From Actinomycetota bacterium (GTDB lineage: Bacteria > Actinomycetota > Acidimicrobiia > Acidimicrobiales > Iamiaceae), in the NCBI GenBank assembly GCA_019639075.1, contig JAHBSO010000006.1, positions 1 to 64,000 of the forward strand: 64,000 nucleotides of DNA. Reading direction: 5' to 3'. Made by a program: the position numbers and the translations under genes. This document shows, in pieces, positions 57,449 through 64,000 of the stretch. Below the pieces are notes generated by a model. It searched no databases, was not told the DNA's origin, and saw nothing but the letters and a program-made list of their open reading frames with translations. Position 1 is the stretch's first letter; each line of letters begins with the position of its first letter.

Positions 57449-58612
57449 GTGGAGCCGATCGGTGAAGACGTCGCGATCACCTGGCGAGGGAGGCGAGCGC
57501 GGGCGTTCGTGCCCGGCCGGCTTGCCGATCGGTCCTTCGACCTGGGAGCGGATGCCACCGCTCGCTGCGTTCGTGCAGAGGCCGCGCTCGAACAGGGGGC
57601 GGAGTCCATGCCTCCGGACCACGGCCCGCTCGCCCGACTCCTGCTCCGCGCCGACGGGCTCGCGTCCTCCTTCATCGAGGGGGTGACCGCTCCAGCGCTG
57701 GACGTGGTGCTGGCCGAGGCAGGGTCCTCCGCCGTGTCACCAGCAGGTGCCTGGGTGGCGGCCAACCTCGCGGCCACGGCGGACGCCGTCGCCGAAGCCC
57801 ACGAGGGACCCCTGACCGTCGAACAGCTCCTGCGGTGGCACCGGACGCTGATGGCGGGTAGCCCGATGCCCGAGCGCTTCGTCGGGGTGCTGCGCGAAGA
57901 GCAGGGGTGGATCGGTGGGACGTCACCGCTGGACGCCAACCTCGTGACGCCTCCACCCGAGCTCGTGCCCGAACTGATCGAGGACCTCGTGGCGTTCGTC
58001 GACGATTCGGACCTCGATCCGGTCGCGACCGCGGCGATCGCCCATGCTCAGTTCGAGGTCATCCATCCGTTCGCCGACGGCAACGGGCGGATCGGGCGGG
58101 TGTTGATCGCGTGGACGCTGGTTCGACGCCTGGGACTCGTCAGCGCCCCACCGGTCAGTCCCCGGATCGCAGCCGACGTCGGTGGCTACGCGTCTGGCCT
58201 CGTGCTCTACCGGCTCGGCGACCTCGACGCGTGGGTGACGTGGTTCGCCGATGCCGTGTCGGGAGCAGGCCGTGCGCAGCAGGAACTCGTCCTCCAGGTC
58301 GAGCGTCTGAGGGTGCAGTGGCGTGCACGCCTCGACGCGCCGCGACCAGAGCGACCGAGGCTCAGGAGCGATGCGACGGCGTGGCAGGTGCTGGACCTCG
58401 TCCCCCGGATGTTGGTGCTCACCGGTCCCGCCGTGGCCGACGAACTCGGCGTGCCGTTGAAGACGGCCGCCGCGGCCCTCGGAGATCTCGTCGACGCGGG
58501 GGTGCTGGTCGACCACGGAACCGTTCCGGGACCCGGTCCAGGGCGGCCGAGCAGGCTGTACGCGAGCGACGAGCTGCTCGGCCTCACCGGGTCGATGCCG
58601 CTCCGAGGTTGA
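57449..58612 (+). CDS. Fic family protein with N-terminal inhibitory motif
   Basis: A 387-residue AMP-transferase-type protein. The Fic core motif is VIHPFADGNGRIGRVLI with catalytic His206. The inhibitory helix motif SSFIEG (Ser73 to Gly78, S/TxxxE[G/N]) is in the same chain, which defines a self-restrained class II enzyme; Glu77 would block ATP. A winged-helix-like C-terminal domain (VADELGVPLKTAAAALGDLV) may bind DNA. AAAAGGGG precedes the GTG. A palindrome over the promoter suggests autoregulation, perhaps by this C-terminal domain. Confidence 0.88.
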   Translation: MEPIGEDVAITWRGRRARAFVPGRLADRSFDLGADATARCVRAEAALEQGAESMPPDHGPLARLLLRADGLASSFIEGVTAPALDVVLAEAGSSAVSPAGAWVAANLAATADAVAEAHEGPLTVEQLLRWHRTLMAGSPMPERFVGVLREEQGWIGGTSPLDANLVTPPPELVPELIEDLVAFVDDSDLDPVATAAIAHAQFEVIHPFADGNGRIGRVLIAWTLVRRLGLVSAPPVSPRIAADVGGYASGLVLYRLGDLDAWVTWFADAVSGAGRAQQELVLQVERLRVQWRARLDAPRPERPRLRSDATAWQVLDLVPRMLVLTGPAVADELGVPLKTAAAALGDLVDAGVLVDHGTVPGPGPGRPSRLYASDELLGLTGSMPLRG

Positions 58613-58669
58613 CAGCCTCGGGGAACCGCAGGGAGCGGCGGGCCGCCGCGTCGTCACGCCGCATGTTCG

Positions 58670-59878
58670 TCAAGTCCTGGTTCCCAGGATGCGGTCGGCG
58701 TTGCGCCTGACCAGGTCTCGTACGGCGTCGTTCCCGGCGTCGGCGGCGACGTCCCTCGCCCGCTCGGCGGTGGCGGTGACGACGGCGCGGGCACGGGCCG
58801 GGCTGTGGGACCAAAGTCGGGCCTCGGCGACGATGTCGTCGAGGCGAATGTCGTCGATCCCCGTGACCCGTGGCCCGATCGACAGCGCTGGTTCGCGGCG
58901 AAGATTCGGCCAGAGGACCGTTGGGACCTGGTCGTAGAGCGGCGCCAACTCGACCCGGTCCTCGTCGTGGAGGAAGGCGAGGTTCTTGCCGTGGGCATCC
59001 GCGTTGCCGACGAGCACGGCGAAGGTCACCTGAGCGACGAGGCGGTCGAGCGCCGCGGTCGGGTCCGGGGCGTACGCATCGAGGAGTCCGGCAGCGTCGC
59101 GCAACGTTGGACCGCCGGAGCGCTCGTACTTCGCCGTCGGCTCTCGTCCGGTCGCCTGGCAGAGGTCTTCCTGGTGGATGCGTTCGATCGTCCCATCGTC
59201 GGTACGTCGACGGTCGAACCGCGAGACGATCAGGCAGTCGATGTCTCCGATGGTCGTCTCCTCGACGTCGACGTCGGTGAGGCCGATTCCCGCCGCGATG
59301 CGAAGACAAGCCGCTTCGGCCGCGACGAGGCCCGGGTGACGTCGATCATCGAGCTTCAGGATGTGGGTGGACGGCGCGCCGTTCGCGGGGCGGCTCCAAC
59401 CGTCGTCGGTCCGGACGAGCAGCAGCTTGTCCTGGAGCCCGGCGATCGAGAGCTCGGAGTCGTCGTGCACGCCGAGCGGCGTGTCGGTGAGCCCGTCGAC
59501 CTCGTCCGCGAGCGTCGTCGTGTCGTATGGCACGAGATGCCCGGGGCGGCGTCCGGGGAAGTCCGGTGCGATCACGAGCGCCCCGGCCACATCGCGTCCG
59601 TAGCGAGCCAACAGCCCGGTCGTGTCGGTGATCGCGATGTCTGCGGCCGCGGCGACCGCGGCGAGGTGTTGTCCTTCGGGCAGCAGTCCCCGAAGGAACG
59701 GTCCGGCGTCGAGGGCGCCGGTTCGCAGCGGCAGGCTGCATGAGAGCAGGGGGGTGTTCGCCGGCCAGCGGTCGCGGATGTCGGGCGCGTAGGTGAGCCG
59801 GATGGTGGGGCCGTCGCCGTCGATGGTCGCCAACGGCGTGCCGTCCCACCACCAGACGCCGAGGCGGGCGGTGGTCAT
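58670..59878 (-). CDS. hipA: HipA-type kinase toxin
   Basis: A 402-residue Ser/Thr kinase of the HipA family. The N-terminal domain (LGVWWWDGTPLATIDGDG; LPEGQHLAAVAA) and SELSIAGLQDKLLLV with the phosphorylatable Ser144 are typical. The catalytic loop is VGNADAHGKNLAFL (Asp294, Lys298, Asn299) and the metal Asp is in PLYDQVPT. HipA of E. coli phosphorylates GltX and causes persistence. The ATG overlaps the hipB stop (ATGA). The gene is convergent with fic. Confidence 0.9.
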   Translation of the reverse strand: MTTARLGVWWWDGTPLATIDGDGPTIRLTYAPDIRDRWPANTPLLSCSLPLRTGALDAGPFLRGLLPEGQHLAAVAAAADIAITDTTGLLARYGRDVAGALVIAPDFPGRRPGHLVPYDTTTLADEVDGLTDTPLGVHDDSELSIAGLQDKLLLVRTDDGWSRPANGAPSTHILKLDDRRHPGLVAAEAACLRIAAGIGLTDVDVEETTIGDIDCLIVSRFDRRRTDDGTIERIHQEDLCQATGREPTAKYERSGGPTLRDAAGLLDAYAPDPTAALDRLVAQVTFAVLVGNADAHGKNLAFLHDEDRVELAPLYDQVPTVLWPNLRREPALSIGPRVTGIDDIRLDDIVAEARLWSHSPARARAVVTATAERARDVAADAGNDAVRDLVRRNADRILGTRT

Positions 59879-60117
59879 CGGCCGGGCCCGTCGTCCAGTT
59901 CGATGGTCACGGTCGCGCCGAGTCGGCGCAGGATCCGCAGCGTTCGTTCCAGTTGGGTCACGGTGGCGCCGTTCTCCAGACGGGCGAGGTAGGTGCGGTC
60001 GATCCCGGTGAGCTCGGCCACCTCGGCCTGGGTCATCGACCGGGCGGCCCGGACGCCCGCGATCGCTCGTCCGAGGTCGTCGCCTCGCCGGACGGTCCAC
60101 GTCGTCGATGTGTGCAT
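59875..60117 (-). CDS. hipB: HipB-type antitoxin, XRE family
   Basis: An 80-residue DNA-binding antitoxin. The helix-turn-helix is MTQAEVAELTGIDRTYLARL at about residues 28-47, followed by ENGATVTQLERTLRILRRLG. The short C-terminal tail would contact HipA. Two copies of a GTGTnGATATCnACAC-type palindrome, one overlapping its start codon and one 60 bases further upstream, fit cooperative autorepression. Confidence 0.9.
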   Translation of the reverse strand: MHTSTTWTVRRGDDLGRAIAGVRAARSMTQAEVAELTGIDRTYLARLENGATVTQLERTLRILRRLGATVTIELDDGPGR

Positions 60118-60125
60118 ATCGACAC
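60110..60125. promoter_or_regulatory. hipBA operator copy 1 (imperfect)
   Basis: GTGTGCATATCGACAC matches the perfect palindrome at 60186-60201 at 13 of 16 positions and overlaps the hipB start codon. Confidence 0.5.
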
Positions 60126-60145
60126 ACTACCCCTGAACGAGCCAC

Positions 60146-60165
60146 ATGTGCTGAAAAACGCACAT
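60146..60165. promoter_or_regulatory. ATGTGC dyad between the two hip operators
   Basis: ATGTGC - TGAAAAAC - GCACAT is a perfect 6-bp inverted repeat around an A-rich centre, probably part of the hipBA promoter region. Confidence 0.35.
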
Positions 60166-60185
60166 AGCAGGGAGTCGGGGCAAGT

Positions 60186-60201
60186 GTGTTGATATCAACA
60201 C
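60186..60201. promoter_or_regulatory. hipBA operator copy 2 (perfect palindrome)
   Basis: GTGTTGATATCAACAC is a perfect 16-bp palindrome, AT-richer than its surroundings, 69 bases upstream of the hipB start and 80 upstream of the divergent methyltransferase start. Confidence 0.6.
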
Positions 60202-60280
60202 GTCCCGACCCCGACCCCGGCCCTGGGCCTGGCCGAAAAGCGGCGAGGTCGGCCGGCACATCGGTTCGTAGGGTGGCCCG

Positions 60281-61036
60281 ATGACGTCGAACGCTGTGCC
60301 TCGCTACGACACGATCGGGCGGTCGTACTCGGCGACGAGGCGGACCGAACCGAGGATCGCCGCGCAGATCGAGCGGGCGCTCGGCGACGCCGAGACCGTG
60401 GTCAACGTCGGCGCGGGGACCGGCAGCTACGAGCCTCCGGAGCGGACCGTGGTCGCGGTGGAGCCATCCGGGACGATGATCTCCCAGCGGCCCAAGGGTT
60501 CGGCGCCGGTGATCCAGGGCGTCGCCGAGCACCTGCCGTTCGCCGACGGCACCTTCGACGCCGCCATGGCCGTGCTCACCGTCCACCACTGGCGCGACCG
60601 TGTCGCGGGGCTGCGCGAGCTGCGGCGGGTCTCGGCCCGGCAGGTCGTGTTCCTCTTCTCGCCGTTCGACGTCGGGTCCTACTGGCTGGTCGACGACTAC
60701 TTCCCGGAGTACGCGGACCTCGAGTCCGAGCACGACGCCCCCTCGCCCGAGCTGCTGGCCCGACACCTGGACGTGCAGCGGGTGGAGACCATCCCGATCC
60801 CAGGCGACTGCGTCGACGGGTTCGGCTCCGCGTACTGGAACCGGCCCGAGGCGCACCTCGATCCGACCGTGCGGGCCGGCATGTCGTTCATGGCCCAGAT
60901 GGACCCGGCGACGGTCGACAGCAACGTCGCCCGGCTCGCCGCCGAGCTGGCCGACGGCACCTGGGACGCCAAGTACGGCCACCTCCGCACCCAGGAGACC
61001 ATCGACCTCGGTCTCCGCCTCGTCGTCTGCGGCTGA
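60281..61036 (+). CDS. class I SAM-dependent methyltransferase
   Basis: A 251-residue methyltransferase. SAM motif I is VVNVGAGTGSYEPPERTVVA at about residues 40-59, followed by VEPSGTMISQR, GVAEHLPFADGTFDAAMAVL and VHHWRD (motifs II-III). It belongs to the Methyltransf_11 type; the acceptor is unknown. It is divergent from hipB and its stop overlaps the first base of P element copy 6. Confidence 0.85.
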   Translation: MTSNAVPRYDTIGRSYSATRRTEPRIAAQIERALGDAETVVNVGAGTGSYEPPERTVVAVEPSGTMISQRPKGSAPVIQGVAEHLPFADGTFDAAMAVLTVHHWRDRVAGLRELRRVSARQVVFLFSPFDVGSYWLVDDYFPEYADLESEHDAPSPELLARHLDVQRVETIPIPGDCVDGFGSAYWNRPEAHLDPTVRAGMSFMAQMDPATVDSNVARLAAELADGTWDAKYGHLRTQETIDLGLRLVVCG

Positions 61037-61125
61037 CACGGTCGGGGTCGGATCCCAACCGTGCACGCGCCGTTCGGTGCACCACCCGCGAGGACGACAC
61101 GGTTGGGATCCGACCCCGACCGTGT
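61036..61125. repeat. P element copy 6, filling a convergent gap
   Basis: Arms 61036-61063 and 61098-61125 are a perfect 28-bp inverted repeat with a 34-base loop. It occupies the whole space between the methyltransferase stop (61034-61036) and the convergent DUF427 stop (61128-61130). Confidence 0.92.
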
Positions 61126-61127
61126 GT

Positions 61128-61814
61128 TCAGAGCGGCTCGGGGGTGGGGAGATCGGCCTCGACGGTGACGCGGGTCGGGTCGAAGGAGAACATGGCGGCG
61201 ATCGGGAGGCTCTCGGGGAGCGGGTCCTCGTAGGTCCACGCCACGTCGTCGACGACCCGCCCGTCGACCACTGCCGACCAGTACGTGGCGTCGCCCTTGT
61301 AGTTGCAGTAGGTCGAGGTGTCGCTCCGGCGGAGGAGGTCGGTGCGGACGTGCTCCGGTGCCACGTAGAGCTTTGGGGCGAGCGAGGTCTCGAAGAGGAT
61401 GACGGTGTCGTCGGTGTCGACGAGGACCGTGTCGTCCACCGACACCCGGAGGTGGCGCCGGGTCGGGCGGCAGTCGACCCGGTGGTACGGGTTGGGCGGG
61501 TAGTGGCGGAGGCGGCGGCCCTCCTCGAACCACACGTCGACCGCGTCCCACGGCACCTGCACGAAGCCCGGCGCCTCGGGCTCGGGCTCGTGTGGGAGGT
61601 CGCCGACGACGTCCGCCGGGAACGCGTAGGCGAGCGGGCGGCCGGAGCGGTGGACGAGCAGCGCCCGCTCGGTGTCGAGGACGACCCGTCCGTCGCGCTC
61701 GGCCCGGATCCGGCGGGGGTGGGGCTCGACGAACACCAGCCCGCTCGGGACCGGTGCCGAGAAGCGACCGGCCGGGTTCGGGCCGATGGGACCGCGGCCG
61801 GCGCTGAGGCTCAC
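61128..61814 (-). CDS. DUF427 domain protein
   Basis: A 228-residue protein with two DUF427-like halves. The second carries the family motif STYCNYKGDATYWSAV, the first GLVFVEPHPRRIRAERDGRV. The domain is a small beta barrel of unknown function, common in actinobacteria. The GTG at 61814 overlaps the thioesterase stop (GTGA), so the pair is one transcript. Confidence 0.85.
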   Translation of the reverse strand: MSLSAGRGPIGPNPAGRFSAPVPSGLVFVEPHPRRIRAERDGRVVLDTERALLVHRSGRPLAYAFPADVVGDLPHEPEPEAPGFVQVPWDAVDVWFEEGRRLRHYPPNPYHRVDCRPTRRHLRVSVDDTVLVDTDDTVILFETSLAPKLYVAPEHVRTDLLRRSDTSTYCNYKGDATYWSAVVDGRVVDDVAWTYEDPLPESLPIAAMFSFDPTRVTVEADLPTPEPL

Positions 61815-62683
61815 AGTCCCGTCCTCGTGGCGCCGACGTGGGTCGGGTCGGCGAAGCCACGGACCATGGCGTCGACGGTGAACGACGCCAGGGGCGTGCC
61901 CTCCTCGTCGAACACCCGGCACTCGGCGTGGGTCATCCCGCCGGCGGCCACGGTCGAGCGGTGGTGGTAGAGCATCCAGCGATCGGCCCGGACGTCCGCG
62001 TGGATCGAGAGCGAGATGGCGTTGATCGCCGTCGACAGCGAGTCGTGGGCCTGGTCCTGGCCGATGCCGGCGTGCGGTCGGAGGGCCGCGGCGATCGACA
62101 GGTGGCCGGTGAACTGGGCGAGCAGCGCGGCGTGCACCGGCGGGTCGTCGGGGACCTCCCGGAACCGCACCCAGGCCGACAGCTCCGGCGGGCCGACGGG
62201 TGCGGCCGGGTCGCCGGTGTACGCGTCGTCGACGATGCGGAGGTCCCGGCCGGTCACGCCCATGTCGTAGGGCTCTGCGTCGTCGGGGCTGCCGACCGGG
62301 GGCGGCGGTTCGGTGTGGGCGACGACGTCGTCCGCGGTGGCGTCCAGCAGGACCGTGCCGGCCGCGCAGATCCGATCGCCCTGGACCGCCCTCGTCGAGA
62401 ACGCGGCGAAGGTCCGGCCCGTGGCCACCTCGTCGAGCTCGATCGAGTACGCCGCCCGGGCGTCGGCCACCCGGGTGAACACCATCGAGGTGTGAACGGC
62501 GCGGCGACCGGGCACGACCCTCGACGCCGCGACGATCGACTGGGCGAGCATCTGGCTGCCCTCGACGACCGGACGTCGCTCGTCGGCCCGCACCGCACCG
62601 GTGAAGCGGTGGTCGCCGTCGGGCTGCACGTCCAGCACCGCGATCAGGTCCGTGACGTCGCCCCAGGGCGGGTGCCGCTCCAT
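61811..62683 (-). CDS. acyl-CoA thioesterase (TesB-like double hotdog)
   Basis: A 290-residue protein with two hotdog folds. VEGSQMLAQSIVAASRVV and VHTSMVFTRVADARAAYSI form the first; HLSIAAALRPHAGIGQDQAH, STAINAISLSIHADV and HRSTVAAGGMTHAECRVFDE the second, with the Asp/Gln-type active region of TesB. It releases fatty acids from CoA. It overlaps the DUF427 gene; upstream lies a long S repeat. Confidence 0.85.
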   Translation of the reverse strand: MERHPPWGDVTDLIAVLDVQPDGDHRFTGAVRADERRPVVEGSQMLAQSIVAASRVVPGRRAVHTSMVFTRVADARAAYSIELDEVATGRTFAAFSTRAVQGDRICAAGTVLLDATADDVVAHTEPPPPVGSPDDAEPYDMGVTGRDLRIVDDAYTGDPAAPVGPPELSAWVRFREVPDDPPVHAALLAQFTGHLSIAAALRPHAGIGQDQAHDSLSTAINAISLSIHADVRADRWMLYHHRSTVAAGGMTHAECRVFDEEGTPLASFTVDAMVRGFADPTHVGATRTGL

Positions 62684-62702
62684 CGCCGGGACGCTACCTG
62701 CG

Positions 62703-62886
62703 GGGGCCTTTCGACTCGCTTCGCTCGCTCAAGGAACGGACGTGGGGCCTTTCGACTCGCTTCGCGGTTCCTGAGCGAGAGTGAGCGCCAGCGAACGAAG
62801 TCGAAGGGCGCTCAAGGAACGGACGTGGGCTTCGCGGTTCCTGAGCGAGCGTGAGCGCCAGCGAACGAAGTCGAAGGGCGCTCAAG
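62703..62886. repeat. S-type repeat, two 70-bp direct units, running into the glycosyltransferase gene
   Basis: After a single CTTTCGACTCGCTTCGCTCG copy, units start at 62761 and 62831 (70 bp apart) and each contains TTCGCGGTTCCTGAGCGAG and AACGAAGTCGAAGGGCGCTC. The right unit and part of the left one are translated as the C terminus of the glycosyltransferase. Confidence 0.88.
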
Positions 62887-63903
62887 GGGCGGTGGGCTGC
62901 GGAAGACCACGCGGCGTTGGATCTGGTAGCTGAGGCCGAACAGGAGCGCTTCGGTGGCGAACTTGGCCGGCGCGACCCCGAGGCCCACCGACGTCAGCGA
63001 TCGCAGGACGAGGTAGTTCACCGCCAGCAGCGAGACGACGAGGGTGGCGTAGCGGCGGGCCGCCGAGCCCCGCTCCGCCCCCGACCTCGCGAACACCACC
63101 CGATGGTTGGCGGTGAAGTTGAAGGTGGCGCTGGTCGCCCGGGCGATCACCGCGGCGGCGAGCAGGTTGCCCGTCGCCCCGACGACGGTGAAGAACACCA
63201 CCAGGTCGACCACGAACGCGGCGATCGACGACAGCGAGAACTTGAGGAACGGGAGGTAGACGCGGAACGAGTCCCGGAAGGTGCGGAAGTGCGACGAGTG
63301 GTGTTCCTCGTAGATGGTGGCGATGGGGACCTCGGTCACGGGGACGTCCTCCTGTTCGGCCCGCAGCAGCACCTCGAGCTCGTACTCGAAGCGGTCGCCC
63401 GGGATGGATCGGAGCCACGGGAGCAGCCGGGCCGGATAGCCCCGGAGCCCGGTCTGGGTGTCGTGGATGCGATGGCCGGTGGCCAGGTCGAAGACGTTGC
63501 GGGTCATCGTGTTGCCGAAGCGGCTGCGGAGCGGCACCGAGTCCTCGAACTGCCTGCTGCCCAGCACGATCCCGCCGTCGACCGCGTCGGCCACACGTTC
63601 GATGTCGACCGGCGCGTGCTGGCCGTCGCAGTCGGCGCAGACCACGTCCTCGCCGGGGTGGTGGACGGCGATGTGGTCCAGGCCCGACTTGAGGGCGTGG
63701 CCCTTTCCCCGGTTCGTCGCGTCGGTGAGCACCTCCGCCCCGGCCCGTCGCGCCGCGTCGAACACCTCCGCGTACCGCGGGCCGCTGCCGTCGTCGACCA
63801 CGACGACCGTGCCGAACGGGTCGCGTTCGCCGAGCGCCGTCACCAGGTCGACGAGGCGGTCGTCGGGCTCGTAGGCGGGGATGAGGATCGCGGTCATGGT
63901 CAT
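62812..63903 (-). CDS. glycosyltransferase family 2 fused to GtrA-like membrane domain
   Basis: A 363-residue protein. Residues 1-about 215 are a GT2 polyprenol-phosphate sugar transferase type domain (ILIPAYEPDDRLVDLV; VVVVDDGSG; VVCADCDGQH; DTQTGLRGYPARLLP; ATIYEEHHSSHF). Residues about 225-345 are a GtrA domain with four helices (FSLSSIAAFVVDLVVFFTVV; FNFTANHRVVFAR). It probably makes or flips a lipid-linked sugar. The last 24 or so residues (LERPSTSFAGAHARSGTAK and following) are encoded by the S repeat and extend beyond the usual GtrA end. ATG 63903 overlaps the upstream stop (TGATG). Confidence 0.85.
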   Translation of the reverse strand: MTMTAILIPAYEPDDRLVDLVTALGERDPFGTVVVVDDGSGPRYAEVFDAARRAGAEVLTDATNRGKGHALKSGLDHIAVHHPGEDVVCADCDGQHAPVDIERVADAVDGGIVLGSRQFEDSVPLRSRFGNTMTRNVFDLATGHRIHDTQTGLRGYPARLLPWLRSIPGDRFEYELEVLLRAEQEDVPVTEVPIATIYEEHHSSHFRTFRDSFRVYLPFLKFSLSSIAAFVVDLVVFFTVVGATGNLLAAAVIARATSATFNFTANHRVVFARSGAERGSAARRYATLVVSLLAVNYLVLRSLTSVGLGVAPAKFATEALLFGLSYQIQRRVVFRSPPPLERPSTSFAGAHARSGTAKPTSVP

Positions 63904-64000
63904 CACCCGGCCACGTAGAGGATGTCGCTCGTGCCCCGCTCGTCGCCCTTGCCCAGCGGGTCGTTCACCAGCTCGCCGTCGAAGACCATGGTCGTCGAGC
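63903..64000 (-). CDS. C-terminal end of an upstream gene (cut by window edge)
   Basis: The minus strand is open from base 64000 to TGA 63903-63905, giving the final 31 residues including TTMVFDGELVNDPLGKGDE and ending SDILYVAG. It overlaps the glycosyltransferase start, so the two share a transcript. Too little is visible to name it. Confidence 0.55.
   Translation of the reverse strand, partial: STTMVFDGELVNDPLGKGDERGTSDILYVAG

Overview
The window is very GC-rich, tightly packed DNA. Many start/stop codons overlap as ATGA or GTGA, many starts are GTG, and the gene content is F420/mycolate-free actinobacterial (ECF sigma factor with a DGPF/YCII partner, NnaR-type nitrate regulator, MpaB-like oxygenase, LLM flavin oxidoreductase, DUF222 protein). 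Gene styles and the two interspersed intergenic repeat families suggest a member of the Acidimicrobiia (Ilumatobacter/Iamia-like). That placement is inference. I see no rRNA, tRNA, CRISPR array, transposase or phage gene.

Layout. 1-13.7 kb: a DUF222 gene fragment, sulfotransferase plus a DUF1214 gene whose 5' end is broken by an in-frame TGA, an orphan MerE-like mercury carrier with a mer-type operator, a large Tat-lipoprotein of unknown function, an oxidoreductase, a LysR-controlled quinone oxidoreductase/cyclase pair, and a YCII-ECF42 sigma pair with a matching promoter. 13.7-25.4 kb: a first Rieske/SDR/SnoaL cluster with its TetR, an ABC exporter-TetR operon with a visible operator, and an aldolase-dehydrogenase fusion overlapping an MtnA-type isomerase (possible thiosugar or deoxysugar salvage).

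25.7-35.6 kb: a complete minus-strand nitrate assimilation region. It holds nirB-nirD, an nnaR-like regulator, a NarK-type porter, a four-cluster ferredoxin fused to a membrane anchor, and a NasA/NarB-type nitrate reductase; the last three genes overlap one another. 35.8-47.1 kb: a second Rieske dioxygenase (alpha and beta) next to an arylsulfatase, fetAB, purU, an MpaB-like gene and a secreted intradiol dioxygenase-like protein. 47.3-56.0 kb: molybdate sensing and uptake (TOBE regulator, modABC) and molybdenum cofactor assembly (mobA, moeA, moaC-moaB fusion, moaE, moaA, moaD). These supply the cofactor that the nitrate reductase needs.

56-64 kb: a more accessory stretch (phosphotransferase, Fic protein with a palindromic operator, HipAB toxin-antitoxin with two operator copies, methyltransferase), then DUF427, thioesterase and a GT2-GtrA glycosyltransferase. 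Intergenic space is shared by two unrelated repeat families. P elements are two 28-bp inverted arms around a 33-35 nt loop, usually touching stop codons. S elements are GAGCGAGCGAAGCGAG-type sequences, sometimes in tandem. Both have become coding at some gene ends.
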